Source: CBDAMZ01 sp965197375
GTDB lineage: Bacteria; Acidobacteriota; Vicinamibacteria; Vicinamibacterales; UBA8438
Length of the DNA: 64,000 nt
Direction of reading: 5' to 3'
Assembly (NCBI GenBank): GCA_965197375.1
Contig: CBDAMZ010000008.1
Location: forward strand, 186,001-250,000
A program made the translations under genes and the position numbers. The notes beneath the pieces are model-generated. The model did not search any database, was not told the origin of the DNA, and was given only the letters and a program-made list of their open reading frames with translations. Position 1 is the first letter of the stretch. The number at the start of each line of letters is the position of its first letter. Positions 16,648 to 25,705 of this stretch are shown piece after piece.

Positions 16648-17598
16648 TTAGAAGCTGCGGGCGAGCACCCAGTCGCCGATAGCACCAAGTTGGCCGCCGG
16701 GCGCCGCGTCTCGAAGCGCCGTCTTCGCCTCCACGATCGACCGCGCGGCCAACCGACGCGACTCGTCGAGGCCGTAGATGGATGGGTACGTCGGCTTGCC
16801 GGCAGCCGCGTCCTTGCCGGCTGTCTTCCCGAGCTCCTCCGCGGCACCTTCGACATCGAGGATGTCATCGACAATTTGGAAGGCCAGACCCAAGTGCGAC
16901 GCGTAAGTATCGACGGAGGCGACGGTCGTCTCTGGTGCGCCAGCCATGATCGCACCAGCCACCGCCGCGGCGCGTATGAGCGCCCCCGTCTTGCGCGCGT
17001 GCATCGCGCGGAGACCTTCGCCGTCGAGTACCGCCCCGGCGCTGCCAACCACGCGGCTGGGTGCACGCACCTGTCCGGCGGCTAGCAGATCGATCACTTG
17101 GCCACCCACCATGCCAACGACACCGGCAGCCCCGGCTATGCGGTCGATTGTGCGGAGCTTTCGCGCGACGATGGCGGGGTCGTCCGTTTCCGGAAAACGG
17201 GCCAGCACCCTGAACGCTTCCGTCACCAGGGCGTCGCCCGTGAGGATGGCAATCCCGTCGCCGTAGACAACGTGCGCGGTTGGCCGGCCCCGCCGTAACG
17301 TGTCGTTATCCATCGCCGGCAGATCATCGTGGATGAGCGAATACGTGTGGATCATCTCAATGGCACACGCCGCCGGCATCGCCAAGCTGTCGGTATCACC
17401 CCCGGACAAACCGGTCACGGCGTCACCCGCGGCCAAGGTCAGGATGGGTCGAAGCCGCTTGCCGCCGGCAAAGAGGCTGTAGCGCATCGCGTCGGCGATC
17501 AACGGCGGGGAGTCTGGCGGTGAGAGAAGCACGCCTTCGAGTGCGGCGTCGATCGCGTCGCGTCGCGACCGGAGATAATTGCCCAGGTCACTCGTCAT
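16648..17598 (-). CDS. ispA: Polyprenyl synthetase (farnesyl/geranylgeranyl diphosphate synthase)
   Basis: 316-residue isoprenoid chain-elongation enzyme. The two aspartate-rich motifs are present: first DDLPAMDNDTLRRGRPT and second IVDDILDV. The allylic-substrate motif GGKRLRP is also intact. Chain length is set by residues before the first motif (MIHTYSLIHDD), which suggests a C15-C20 product, but this cannot be settled by eye. The open frame goes to 17718, yet the ATG at 17598 overlaps the xseB stop by one base (TGATG) and matches the family start. It is placed after xseB, as in many bacteria; dxs does not follow here. Confidence 0.92.
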   Translation of the reverse strand: MTSDLGNYLRSRRDAIDAALEGVLLSPPDSPPLIADAMRYSLFAGGKRLRPILTLAAGDAVTGLSGGDTDSLAMPAACAIEMIHTYSLIHDDLPAMDNDTLRRGRPTAHVVYGDGIAILTGDALVTEAFRVLARFPETDDPAIVARKLRTIDRIAGAAGVVGMVGGQVIDLLAAGQVRAPSRVVGSAGAVLDGEGLRAMHARKTGALIRAAAVAGAIMAGAPETTVASVDTYASHLGLAFQIVDDILDVEGAAEELGKTAGKDAAAGKPTYPSIYGLDESRRLAARSIVEAKTALRDAAPGGQLGAIGDWVLARSF

Positions 17599-17852
17599 CA
17601 ATCGGACCCGTCGGAGGGCATGTCGGCACCGGTAACTGACGCGGGAGCCGGGCGTGGCTCCCCGCGCTCGGTGAGCACTTCGATACGCCGTTCGGCCTTC
17701 TCGAGACGCGTATGGCAAAACCGCGATAGCTCAACACCCCGTTCAAACAGTTCCAGCGACTTCTCCAAGGGAAGCTGCCCGTCCTCCAACGTCTTTACGA
17801 TCGATTCGAGTTCAGCGAGCGCCGATTCGAAGTCCTTGATTGTGGGGTTCAT
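17598..17852 (-). CDS. xseB: Exodeoxyribonuclease VII small subunit
   Basis: 84 residues, matching the XseB family: FESALAELESIVKTLEDGQ then LPLEKSLELFERGVELSRF, a short helical hairpin. XseB binds XseA to form the single-strand exonuclease. Overlaps xseA by four bases and ispA by one base. Confidence 0.95.
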   Translation of the reverse strand: MNPTIKDFESALAELESIVKTLEDGQLPLEKSLELFERGVELSRFCHTRLEKAERRIEVLTERGEPRPAPASVTGADMPSDGSD

Positions 17853-19237
17853 GACTCTGTTTTTCTGACCTCACACTCGAGCTCGCCGCGATGAAGTGTG
17901 ACCCGTACCGTGTCTCCGGCTGTTACTGTCGATGCGTCACGTACGACGGTCGCGTGATTGCCGGTCCAGCAGAGAGCGTAGCCACGCGCCAGAACCGCGA
18001 GTGGACTGAGCGCTTCGAGATGTCCGGCAAGCGTCTCGAGGTGTGTGTGGTGCGCCCGCCGCGCGTCGTGCATGCCACGAGCTAGGTGTTCGCGCGCCGC
18101 GGTGAGGCGCGTGCGGATCCGGCCGAGTTGGCGGCGTAGATCGAGAGCTTCCAGACGCAGTTGGAGCTCGTGGGCGTGACGTTCCCGCCTGGTGCCGACC
18201 CTACGGATGGCGTGGGTGAGCCGATGAGCCAGTTCGGCAGCGTGTCGGCCACGAAGCGCCAGACGAGCTGGCCAAGCGGCCAGACCCGGCCGGATTTCGA
18301 GTGCATGCACTATAGCGCGTTGTCGTTCGAGGTGCATGCGCACGGCAGCCCTTAGTCGGGTAACGGCGCGGTCGATCCGGTCGGCTATCTCCCCCTTCCG
18401 CGTCACGACGACCTCCGCTGCCGCCGAGGGAGTCGGGGCTCTGACGTCGGCGACGAAATCGCTGATCGTGTAATCGGTTTCGTGACCGACCGCGCAGATG
18501 ACCGGTACCGGAGACGCCCCGATCACTCGTGCCAGGCTCTCGTCGTTGAACGCCCAGAGATCCTCGATCGTGCCGCCTCCACGACCGACGATGACGACGT
18601 CAACCGCTGGGATGCGCTGGAGCCGGTCGAGCGCGCGGACGATGTCGAGCGCGGCGCCTTCGCCCTGCACTCGCGTTGGGCTGATGACCACGTGCGCGTT
18701 CGGGTACCGCCGACGGAGCACCTTAATGATGTCACTAAGTGCCGCTCCGTCGAGCGATGTTACGACACCGATCTTACGTGGCAGCATCGGCAGCGGGCGC
18801 TTACGAGCTGCGTCGAACAGGCCCTCCTGTTCGAGCTTCCGTCTTACCTGATCGAACTCCAACTGCAAGGCGCCGAGTCCGTGGGGCTCCAGATGTTCTG
18901 CAACGAGCTGATACTCACCTTTGGGCTCGTAGACGCTTACCCGACCGCGGGCGACGATGTGGAGCCCATCCTCCGGTTTGAAGCGGAGATACCGTAGTGC
19001 CGAACGAAACATCACTGCTCGGATCTGTGTATTACCGTCCTTCAGCGTGAAGTACAAGTGCCCCGTTTTCCACAGCCGGCAATTAGAAATCTCCCCCTCC
19101 ACCCAGACCTCGGGGTACTTTGATTCGAGGATGACACGAATTGCGGTGGTTAGCTCGGTGACCGTGAACACCTGCCGTTCAGGCGTCTGCTGGACGGATT
19201 GCGAATCTTCGAACGGCAGCTCGAACCGGTCAGTCAT
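17849..19237 (-). CDS. xseA: Exodeoxyribonuclease VII large subunit
   Basis: 462-residue catalytic subunit of the ATP-independent single-strand DNA exonuclease. An N-terminal OB fold (VTELTTAIRVILESKYPEVW) precedes the catalytic domain with VVIVGRGGGTIEDLWAFNDE and CAVGHETDYTISDFVADVRA, and then the long coiled-coil arm rich in Arg. The start overlaps the ymdB stop (ATGA). Confidence 0.96.
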   Translation of the reverse strand: MTDRFELPFEDSQSVQQTPERQVFTVTELTTAIRVILESKYPEVWVEGEISNCRLWKTGHLYFTLKDGNTQIRAVMFRSALRYLRFKPEDGLHIVARGRVSVYEPKGEYQLVAEHLEPHGLGALQLEFDQVRRKLEQEGLFDAARKRPLPMLPRKIGVVTSLDGAALSDIIKVLRRRYPNAHVVISPTRVQGEGAALDIVRALDRLQRIPAVDVVIVGRGGGTIEDLWAFNDESLARVIGASPVPVICAVGHETDYTISDFVADVRAPTPSAAAEVVVTRKGEIADRIDRAVTRLRAAVRMHLERQRAIVHALEIRPGLAAWPARLALRGRHAAELAHRLTHAIRRVGTRRERHAHELQLRLEALDLRRQLGRIRTRLTAAREHLARGMHDARRAHHTHLETLAGHLEALSPLAVLARGYALCWTGNHATVVRDASTVTAGDTVRVTLHRGELECEVRKTES

Positions 19238-20061
19238 GATGTCAGCACCGTCTTGCGAGCAAGCGTTTCGATCTCCGAGGCCGAGAGGTCTAGCCGGTCG
19301 ATGGCGCGCGCGCGACCCGTTGCCGGATCGGCGGTGACAATGACCGCGTTCAATCGACGGTTACCTGTCGCTGGTTCGAATCGTGTCGGCACGCCGTGAA
19401 GGAAACGCGGCAGGGCGGTGCTCGTATCGACACCGATAATCGAGTCATGGGGGCCGGTCATGCCCACATCGGTGATGTATGCGGTGCCTGCTGGCAAGAC
19501 TCGCGCGTCGGCCGTTTGCACGTGGGTATGCGTGCCGAGCACCGCTGTGACTTGGCCGTCGAGGTGCCACGCCATGGCGAGCTTCTCCGACGTGGCCTCG
19601 GCGTGAAAGTCCACAATGATCAGGTGAGCTTCGTCACGAACGGCCGCGATCTCATCACGGACGACCCGGAATGGGTTGTCGAGTGGGTTCATGAAGATGC
19701 GCCCCATCAGGCTAATGACACCCACGTTGATGGTGGCGCCTCCGTTCACACGGGCAACGTAGTGCCCGCACCCCGGGACCCCGGCCGGGTAGTTGGCTGG
19801 GCGCAGTAGCCGCGGCTCGGTCTGGATGTAATCGAGCGCTTCCTTCTTGTCCCAGACGTGATTCCCGGTGGTCATGACGTGGACGCCGCAGTCGCGGATG
19901 GCTTCGGCAACGCCACGAGTGATCCCGGCGCCTCCGGCCGCGTTCTCGACGTTCGCGATCGTGAGATCGACACCATGATGCTCGACCAGCGACGGCAGGG
20001 CCTGTCGCGTGATCTCACGGCCCGGCCTTCCGACGATATCGCCGATAAAGAGAATCTTCAC
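19234..20061 (-). CDS. YmdB-family metallophosphoesterase (TIGR00282)
   Basis: About 275-residue metallophosphoesterase. The N-terminus KILFIGDIVGRPGREI and the motifs TIANVENAAGG, TTGNHVWDKKE, VDFHAEATSEK and GTHTHVQTADARVLP define the YmdB family, which includes 2',3'-cAMP phosphodiesterases. I prefer the GTG at 20061, which gives the usual family start. ATG codons at 20085 and 20082 are alternatives, and none has a good Shine-Dalgarno. It heads the operon running through xseA-xseB-ispA-tlyA-nadK. Confidence 0.88.
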   Translation of the reverse strand: MKILFIGDIVGRPGREITRQALPSLVEHHGVDLTIANVENAAGGAGITRGVAEAIRDCGVHVMTTGNHVWDKKEALDYIQTEPRLLRPANYPAGVPGCGHYVARVNGGATINVGVISLMGRIFMNPLDNPFRVVRDEIAAVRDEAHLIIVDFHAEATSEKLAMAWHLDGQVTAVLGTHTHVQTADARVLPAGTAYITDVGMTGPHDSIIGVDTSTALPRFLHGVPTRFEPATGNRRLNAVIVTADPATGRARAIDRLDLSASEIETLARKTVLTS

Positions 20062-20263
20062 TGCGGATAGATGTTCCACCATCATGGCACAACTGGTTGA
20101 GCGGGATCGATGTCTTCGGTCGAGATTGCTGTTCTGGGGCATCCACGCCGTTGTGGCAGGCGCTTCAGGCCTTGAACGACGCGGCCAGAGAGCTGAGCCT
20201 CACATCATTTGGAGGTGGTGGCGGGTCGACTTCTTCGTGAACTTTCGCGTATTCTAGTGCGTC

Positions 20264-20584
20264 ATGGGTGATGAGAACGAAGTCCTCGGAGCTAAACTCG
20301 TTTCGGAGGCCGTGGCTGCACCGGAGGCCGATACGGACCCGGAGTGGGCGCCGACGTCGCCCATTGAGAGCCGGTTTCTCTTTGTGGGCGTGGCGGCGCA
20401 GCGGGCCAAGCAGCTCCGCCGGGGCGCGCTCCCGCGGTTGCGGGTGCTGGCACCAGATCCCGAAACAGGTATTTGTCCCGAACCGCAGCAAAAGCTTGAG
20501 CGGATCGCGATGGAAGAAGTAGAAGCCGGCTTGATTGTCCATGAGCTTCCCGGTGAGAAGCCGTCAGCTAAGAAAGTCTCGTGA
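20264..20584 (+). CDS. rpoZ: RNA polymerase omega subunit (RpoZ-like)
   Basis: 106-residue protein whose central part fits the omega subunit: SRFLFVGVAAQRAKQLRRGA then LPRL, and KLERIAMEEVEAGLIVHE near the C-terminus. Omega helps assemble and stabilise RNA polymerase. It has a longer acidic N-terminus than the E. coli subunit. It diverges from the ymdB operon across a gap of about 200 bases, and its TGA overlaps the start of the next gene. Confidence 0.8.
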   Translation: MGDENEVLGAKLVSEAVAAPEADTDPEWAPTSPIESRFLFVGVAAQRAKQLRRGALPRLRVLAPDPETGICPEPQQKLERIAMEEVEAGLIVHELPGEKPSAKKVS

Positions 20585-20850
20585 GTCTGTTAGAGGTTCA
20601 GTCGATTGCGGCGGGAGCGCTGCAGGCACTCATCGTGTCAACGGCATTCCTGCTGGCGCTTTTTCTGGGGTTCATTGTGCTCGTTGGTTTCTCAAAGTTT
20701 CGTCGCGCTGGCCGCAACAAGCTCGTCGTGCGCGACCTCGCCGAGCGTATGGGGAGTGCTTTTTCGTACCTTCCACCGGATGCCCCGCGTGGTCCCGCCG
20801 ATCAGCTCAAGACCCCTGAACTTTTGGAGCAGGCCGGTCATAAAGAATAG
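20581..20850 (+). CDS. Small single-span membrane protein, unknown function
   Basis: 89 residues starting at GTG 20581, overlapping the rpoZ stop (GTGA), so translation is likely coupled. One transmembrane helix (about residues 14-37: ALIVSTAFLLALFLGFIVLV) is followed by a basic stretch (FRRAGRNKLVVRD) that would face the cytoplasm, then a Pro-rich tail. I do not recognise it. The coupling to rpoZ is the only functional clue. Confidence 0.6.
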   Translation: MSLLEVQSIAAGALQALIVSTAFLLALFLGFIVLVGFSKFRRAGRNKLVVRDLAERMGSAFSYLPPDAPRGPADQLKTPELLEQAGHKE

Positions 20851-20995
20851 CGAGCCTTGCCCCCAAGGCGGCGCTGGACTTCTCAGCGGATAGGTCACAG
20901 ACTTCCGGCATTCTCCTTCCTCGCGCTTTGCAGTGGACGGACGCAACTTAACTCAGCGGGCCGTCGGTGTATCACCGTATTCACGAGAGGCAGCG

Positions 20996-22492
20996 CTAAA
21001 CGACGACGTTGGGTGGCCGCTCCCGCCACCAGGGGACCTCGTGCTCGAACGCATCTCCCAGGCGGAGCAGTGTCGTCTCGTCGAACGGTCGTCCCGTGAG
21101 CTGGATCCCGATCGGCAGACGAGCTTTCGTGAATCCCCCGGGAAGACTTATGGCCGGCAGTCCAGTCAGGTTGGCGCTGACGGTAAAAACATCGCCGAGA
21201 TACATCGCAAGTGGGTCATTTGTCCGCTCGCCGAGGCGAAACGCTGGTGTGGGGGTCGTCGGCATCGCCAGGGCATCGACCCTCGCGTCGCGGAACGCGG
21301 CATCGTAGTCTTGACGGATGAGACTTCGCACGCGCTGCGCTTTTGCATAATAAGCATCGTAATACCCGGCGCTGAGTGCGTAGGTGCCAAGCATGATCCG
21401 GCGCTTGACCTCGGGGCCGAAGCCCTCATCGCGGGTCTGGTTGTACATCCCAGACAGGCTAGCCGCTGCGTCTCCGGTCGACGCGCGAAAGCCGTAGCGG
21501 ACGCCATCATACCGGGCTAGGTTCGAGCTCGCCTCAGCCGGCGCCACCAGGTAGTAGGCGGGGATAGCGTATCCGGCGTGTGGCAGCTCTACCTCGACGA
21601 GCTCCGCACCAAGCTCTGTCAGCACCAGCAGTGCCTCGTTGAAGGATTCGAGCACCTCCGGATCGATGCCTTCCTCGAGGACCTTTCGCGGGACACCAAT
21701 TCTGGTGCCGCGAGCCTCGCCGGGCAACTCGCCGACAAAGTCTGCCACGGGTTGTTCGACCGATGTCGCGTCGCAGGGGTCGGCGCCCGCGAGAACACCG
21801 AGCAGGATCGCGGCGTCGGGGACGGTTAGCGTCAAGGAACCGATTTGGTCCAGCGAAGAGGCGAAGGCGAGCAGCCCGTACCTGGAAACACGCCCGTATG
21901 TCGGTTTAAGCCCAACCACGCCACACAGGGCGGCCGGCTGGCGAATGGAACCGCCCGTGTCTGAGCCGATCGATGCTGGAGCGAGCCGAGCCGCGACCGC
22001 TGCCGCGGACCCGCCGCTCGATCCGCCGGGTGTGTGGTCCCGCGCCCACGGATTGCGGCTCGGACCGTAGGCCGAATGCTCGGTTGATGAACCCATCGCG
22101 AATTCGTCACAGTTCGTCTTGCCGATGATGATCGCACCCGCTTCGCGCAGGCGAGCCACGACCGTCGCGTCATACGGTGGACGGAATCCCGCGAGGATGT
22201 GTGACGCGGCAGTAGTCGGGATGTCCCGCGTACAGATGACGTCCTTTACTGCCAGCGGCACGCCGAGGAGGGCACGGTCACGCCATTGCGAGCGCCGCTG
22301 GTCGATTTCAACGGCGCGCGCGAGCGCCTCGTCACGGAGTACCGTCGTAAACGTGTTCAGGCCCCCATCGTCCTCGGCAATGCGGTCGAGATATGCTTGG
22401 CAGATGTCGACTGCCGAATGATCACCATCGGCGACCGCCGTGCGGATCGTGGCCACAGTCCAGTCGTTGGGCTCTGACGTCGCTGTCGTCAT
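20996..22492 (-). CDS. gatA: Asp/Glu-tRNA amidotransferase subunit A
   Basis: 498-residue amidase of the GatCAB complex that amidates mischarged Glu-tRNA-Gln or Asp-tRNA-Asn. The Ser-cisSer-Lys triad is visible: Lys83 (LAVKDVI), a cis-Ser in TPGGSSGGSAAA (about 158) and Ser182 (GSDTGGSIRQPA). Its ATG overlaps the gatC stop by four bases. gatB is not in this window. Because asnS is present at 3.2 kb, the complex here is most likely needed for Gln-tRNA-Gln; that is inference. Confidence 0.96.
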   Translation of the reverse strand: MTTATSEPNDWTVATIRTAVADGDHSAVDICQAYLDRIAEDDGGLNTFTTVLRDEALARAVEIDQRRSQWRDRALLGVPLAVKDVICTRDIPTTAASHILAGFRPPYDATVVARLREAGAIIIGKTNCDEFAMGSSTEHSAYGPSRNPWARDHTPGGSSGGSAAAVAARLAPASIGSDTGGSIRQPAALCGVVGLKPTYGRVSRYGLLAFASSLDQIGSLTLTVPDAAILLGVLAGADPCDATSVEQPVADFVGELPGEARGTRIGVPRKVLEEGIDPEVLESFNEALLVLTELGAELVEVELPHAGYAIPAYYLVAPAEASSNLARYDGVRYGFRASTGDAAASLSGMYNQTRDEGFGPEVKRRIMLGTYALSAGYYDAYYAKAQRVRSLIRQDYDAAFRDARVDALAMPTTPTPAFRLGERTNDPLAMYLGDVFTVSANLTGLPAISLPGGFTKARLPIGIQLTGRPFDETTLLRLGDAFEHEVPWWRERPPNVVV

Positions 22493-22794
22493 GAGCCAAT
22501 GACCTTGGGAACTCTGAAGAAGCCGAGCCCGGCAGGCGCCGCGTCTGGGGCATTGGACAACGCGTCGTCACGCGGGAGGGAGGCGTGCGCGTCATCGCTG
22601 CGGAGCGGCGACGCGGTCGAGACGGGATGCCAGATCGCGGTGGTGTCACCGGTGTCGACTTCCTGCAACCGTTCGGCGTAGTCCAGGATCGCCCCGAGCT
22701 GCCGGGTGAACAGCTCGGTCTCCTCATCGGTGAGCTCCAGATGGGCCAGTGCCGCGATCCGAACAGTGTCAGCTCTAGTCAAGCGGGTGGGCAT
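22489..22794 (-). CDS. gatC: Asp/Glu-tRNA amidotransferase subunit C
   Basis: 101 residues with the GatC pattern RLTRADTVRIAALAHLELT through ILDYAERLQEVDT and a C-terminal LGFFRVPKVIGS. GatC stabilises GatA. The open frame reaches 22824, but the ATG at 22794 matches the family start. No convincing Shine-Dalgarno was seen. Confidence 0.93.
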   Translation of the reverse strand: MPTRLTRADTVRIAALAHLELTDEETELFTRQLGAILDYAERLQEVDTGDTTAIWHPVSTASPLRSDDAHASLPRDDALSNAPDAAPAGLGFFRVPKVIGS

Positions 22795-22885
22795 CACAGG
22801 ATCGTACCATAGCGGATGCGACACCCGAGCCGTACGCTGGCTTGTTGCGTGAATGTGAGGGGACCGTCATCAGGAATGGCACAAT

Positions 22886-23800
22886 ATGAACGTTACGATG
22901 CCTACACCAGAGAATGATCAGGTCGGGCACGGCGCGTCGCTCTTTGGGCGTCCGCGGAGCGAAGTAGACCAAGCGCTGCCAGACCGGGAGGCGGTGGAGT
23001 GCCCGCTCTGTCAGCGGGCGCCTTGCCCGTTCGGCGTCGACTTCCAGGGGCTGCAGCTCGCGCGGTGTCCGACCTGCGGGCTGGAATTCCAGCATCCCCG
23101 GCCGGTGTTTGATCAACTCGCGGCAGCCGTCTACGGCCAGAGTTATCACCGAGCCGAGGAAGCATCGGCCGACCCGATTCGCGCACGGCAATTTGGCTGC
23201 CAGCTTACGCGACTCGAACAGCTGCTCCCAGCCGACCGCCGGACGTTACTGGACGTGGGATGCGGGGCCGGGGCGTTTATCCGCTTCGCGCGCGCGCGGG
23301 AGTGGCGCGTCGACGGCACCGACGTTGTAACTACCGACTGGGCCCGTCAGACGGGCGCGCAGCTTTGGGAGGGGCAACTGCCGGACATCTGCTTCGAAGA
23401 GGCTCGGTTCGACGTCGTGCGGTTCAACCAAGTACTCGAGCATACGCAGGATCCGCTCGGTGAGCTCCGGCGCGCGCGGGATCTCGTTACCACCGGGGGG
23501 ATCCTCCTGGTTGGGGTGCCGAACCTGGCAGGTCTCAGCGTACGCTTGAAGAGCTGGCAGAGCCGATTCCACCTCAAGGTGCAACGCTGGAAACACTACG
23601 GCGCCTTGCACCATTTGTGGTTCTTCACGCCGCGGACGCTCAGCAAGTTCGTCGACGCGGCGATGTTCGAGGTGGTGCACTGGGAAACGCCGGTGGCCGA
23701 CCGGCCGGGGCACCCGGCGTGGGTGACAGCTGCTATGCGGGCATCGCTCGAAGCCGTCCGTGCCGGTGGTATCCTCGAACTCTATGCTCGCGCGCGGTAA
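22886..23800 (+). CDS. Class I SAM methyltransferase with N-terminal zinc ribbon
   Basis: 304 residues. The N-terminus has a CPLC...CPTC pair (VECPLCQRAPCPF; ARCPTCGLEFQHP) typical of methyltransferases with a zinc-binding lead. The methyltransferase domain follows with motif I LLDVGCGAGAFIRFA and VVRFNQVLEHTQDPL. The C-terminal part (LHHLWFFTPRTLSKF) is shared with methyltransferases acting on sugars or lipids in surface-glycan pathways. The substrate is not known. It is transcribed alone, divergent from gatCA. Confidence 0.82.
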   Translation: MNVTMPTPENDQVGHGASLFGRPRSEVDQALPDREAVECPLCQRAPCPFGVDFQGLQLARCPTCGLEFQHPRPVFDQLAAAVYGQSYHRAEEASADPIRARQFGCQLTRLEQLLPADRRTLLDVGCGAGAFIRFARAREWRVDGTDVVTTDWARQTGAQLWEGQLPDICFEEARFDVVRFNQVLEHTQDPLGELRRARDLVTTGGILLVGVPNLAGLSVRLKSWQSRFHLKVQRWKHYGALHHLWFFTPRTLSKFVDAAMFEVVHWETPVADRPGHPAWVTAAMRASLEAVRAGGILELYARAR

Positions 23801-23807
23801 AAAATCA

Positions 23808-24683
23808 CTAGTGCGTGGCGTGGTAGGTCATTTCGCCCGCTTCAATGCGCAGGCGGAGGCGATTCTCTGGCGGGGGAAGCGGGCACGTTGTGTACGGGTT
23901 GAACGCGCACGGTGGGCTGTAAGCCTTGTTGAAATCGATCACCGTCCAACCATCCGCCGGAGCGTCAGCGTAGAGAAAACGCGCCGCCTGGTAAGTCTCC
24001 GCGCCGCTGGTCATGTCCCGGAAGATAAACCACAGCTGGCCACCTGAATCAACTGGCATCATCCGTAGTTCCTTCCCTCCAAGTGAGAAGGTGACTGCTC
24101 CGGTACTGGTGAATGCTTCCATGTCCCCAAGGGTATTCTGGACGCGGACAATTCGGGGCGCGCGGTGGGGGATGAACCGGGCCTTGACCCGGTAGCGATC
24201 ATCGACTGGGAACCAGCGGAGCCCCTTAAATTCCCGGCGGATCACGCTGTCCTGGTCGCGCATCCGGATCGCCAGCCGCTTACCGCTGAGATGGACGAAC
24301 AGGCTCAAGTGTCCGATGGTGATAGTGGGGCGACGGCCCTCGAACGGATAGAGGCGCGTGTGCGGCGTCGCCATGCCACTGATGGGCAGGTTGTGGCCCG
24401 CCATTGCGCGCACCGAGACCTTTCGGTCGCGGTACGTGAAGACGCCCGCTTCTGTTGGACCCTCCCGCAGCACTATGTCGTTTAGTGGTCCCGAGCCAAA
24501 GCTGTTCTCTCCCTCCTTTAGGAAAAAGAGACCACCCAGTGTCAGCCACCCATCGTCCGCTTTTAGCCGTGCCTCACGCTTCGCGCGCCAGGCTTCGATG
24601 TCGGCACGGTAGTCATCGGCGGCTCTCCCGGTTGGAGCTATTACACACAGGGCCAACACGCCGATCAACCAGCTTCGCGTCAC
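23808..24683 (-). CDS. DUF1684 family secreted protein
   Basis: 291 residues starting at GTG 24683, with a signal peptide (about 1-21). DUF1684 is recognised from IEAWRAKREARLKADDGWLT then LGGLFFLKEGENSFGS, GLRWFPVDDRYRVKARF, and the C-terminal DFNKAYSPPCAFNPYTTCPLPPPENRL. The family is common in Acidobacteriota and Bacteroidota; its biochemical role is unknown. It is convergent with the methyltransferase gene, stops seven bases apart. Confidence 0.86.
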   Translation of the reverse strand: MTRSWLIGVLALCVIAPTGRAADDYRADIEAWRAKREARLKADDGWLTLGGLFFLKEGENSFGSGPLNDIVLREGPTEAGVFTYRDRKVSVRAMAGHNLPISGMATPHTRLYPFEGRRPTITIGHLSLFVHLSGKRLAIRMRDQDSVIRREFKGLRWFPVDDRYRVKARFIPHRAPRIVRVQNTLGDMEAFTSTGAVTFSLGGKELRMMPVDSGGQLWFIFRDMTSGAETYQAARFLYADAPADGWTVIDFNKAYSPPCAFNPYTTCPLPPPENRLRLRIEAGEMTYHATH

Positions 24684-24844
24684 GCGACACCTCTACTTTG
24701 TTGAGATCTCAGGGTCAGTGTAGTGGACCGGCTGCCGCTGGTCAACGATCTAACGGATCGGTTGACGGGCCACTATTCACAGCCGGGAGAGTGTGCGACA
24801 ATTGCCCTGGTGGTGTGCCCGACAGGACACAAGGGAGGCCTGAC

Positions 24845-25692
24845 GTGGAACGCGACCCGCGATTATCGCTCGAACCGTTGCGACCGGCCGCCGTCGCCGG
24901 TTCGTGGTGTCCGGGTCAGGCGGGGCCGTTGACCGCTGTCTCGCTGCCGCTGCTGAGCCGGCGCGTGACCGCGTGCTTGCCCTCATCGTTCCGCACGCCG
25001 GGTTAATGTATTCGGGGCCGGTCGCTGCACACGCCTACGGCACCGTCCGGGGCCGATCATATGACGTTGCCGTACTAGTCGGGCCTTCGCATTTCGTCGG
25101 GTTTGATGGCGTGTCGATTTACGAGCGTGGTGCTTTCGCGACGCCGCTCGGTCCCGTCCCTATCGCCGCAACCGTGGCGGACCGGGTCCGGTCACGGTCG
25201 CTTCTGATTACTTCCTATCCAGCCGCACACAAGCAGGAGCATTCGCTAGAGCTCCAACTCCCGTTCCTACGGCGTGTACTGCCCGAGACACCGATCGTGC
25301 CGCTCGTGATCGGCTACCAGGTTCGGGCGACGATTCTCGCGCTCGCGGATGTACTGGCTGACGCGCTGGTTGGCACCCGCGCGCTGCTCGTGGCTAGCAC
25401 CGATCTGTCACACTATTTTGACGGCCAGCGAGCGGCCGAGCTGGATGGCCGCGTAGTTGACTACGTCGGTCGCTTCGATGCGGACGGTCTGCTCGACGAG
25501 TTCGAACGCTACCCCGAGCGCGAGCGTGGTCGCTATGTTGCCTGTGGAGGAGGCGCAGCTGTTTCGGTCATGCGGGCTGCACGGGCACTCGGTGCCCGAC
25601 AAGCGACGGTCCTCAAGCGCGCCGACTCCGGCGACGTCTCGGGCGACAAACGGCAGGTCGTCGGCTACCTAGCTGGCATTGTTGAATCCTGA
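24845..25692 (+). pseudogene. AmmeMemoRadiSam system protein B (MEMO-like), interrupted by a one-base frameshift
   Basis: MEMO-family protein. A GTG at 24845, with a strong GGGAGG six bases upstream, starts VERDPRLSLEPLRPAAVAGS then WCPGQAG, the normal N-terminus of the family. After about 27 codons the match moves to another frame (VDRCLAAAAEPARDRVLALI, VPHAGLMYSGPVA, GPSHFVGFDG, HKQEHSLELQLPFL, STDLSHYF), which runs to a TGA at 25690. Adding one G to the GGGG at 24922-24925 joins the two halves exactly. The downstream frame alone has a weak GTG at 24904. It may be a real mutation or a sequencing error. Confidence 0.82.
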
Positions 25693-25705
25693 CAAGTAGG
25701 AGCTT

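Noticed and set aside
16152..17066. 304-codon minus-strand ORF and the long plus-strand ORF 16234-17085
   Set aside because: Both overlap the well-supported tlyA and ispA in other frames, and have Arg/Ser-rich shadow composition.
20851..20890. Hairpin CCTTGCCCCCAAGG after the small membrane gene as a terminator
   Set aside because: Short stem and no T tract downstream.
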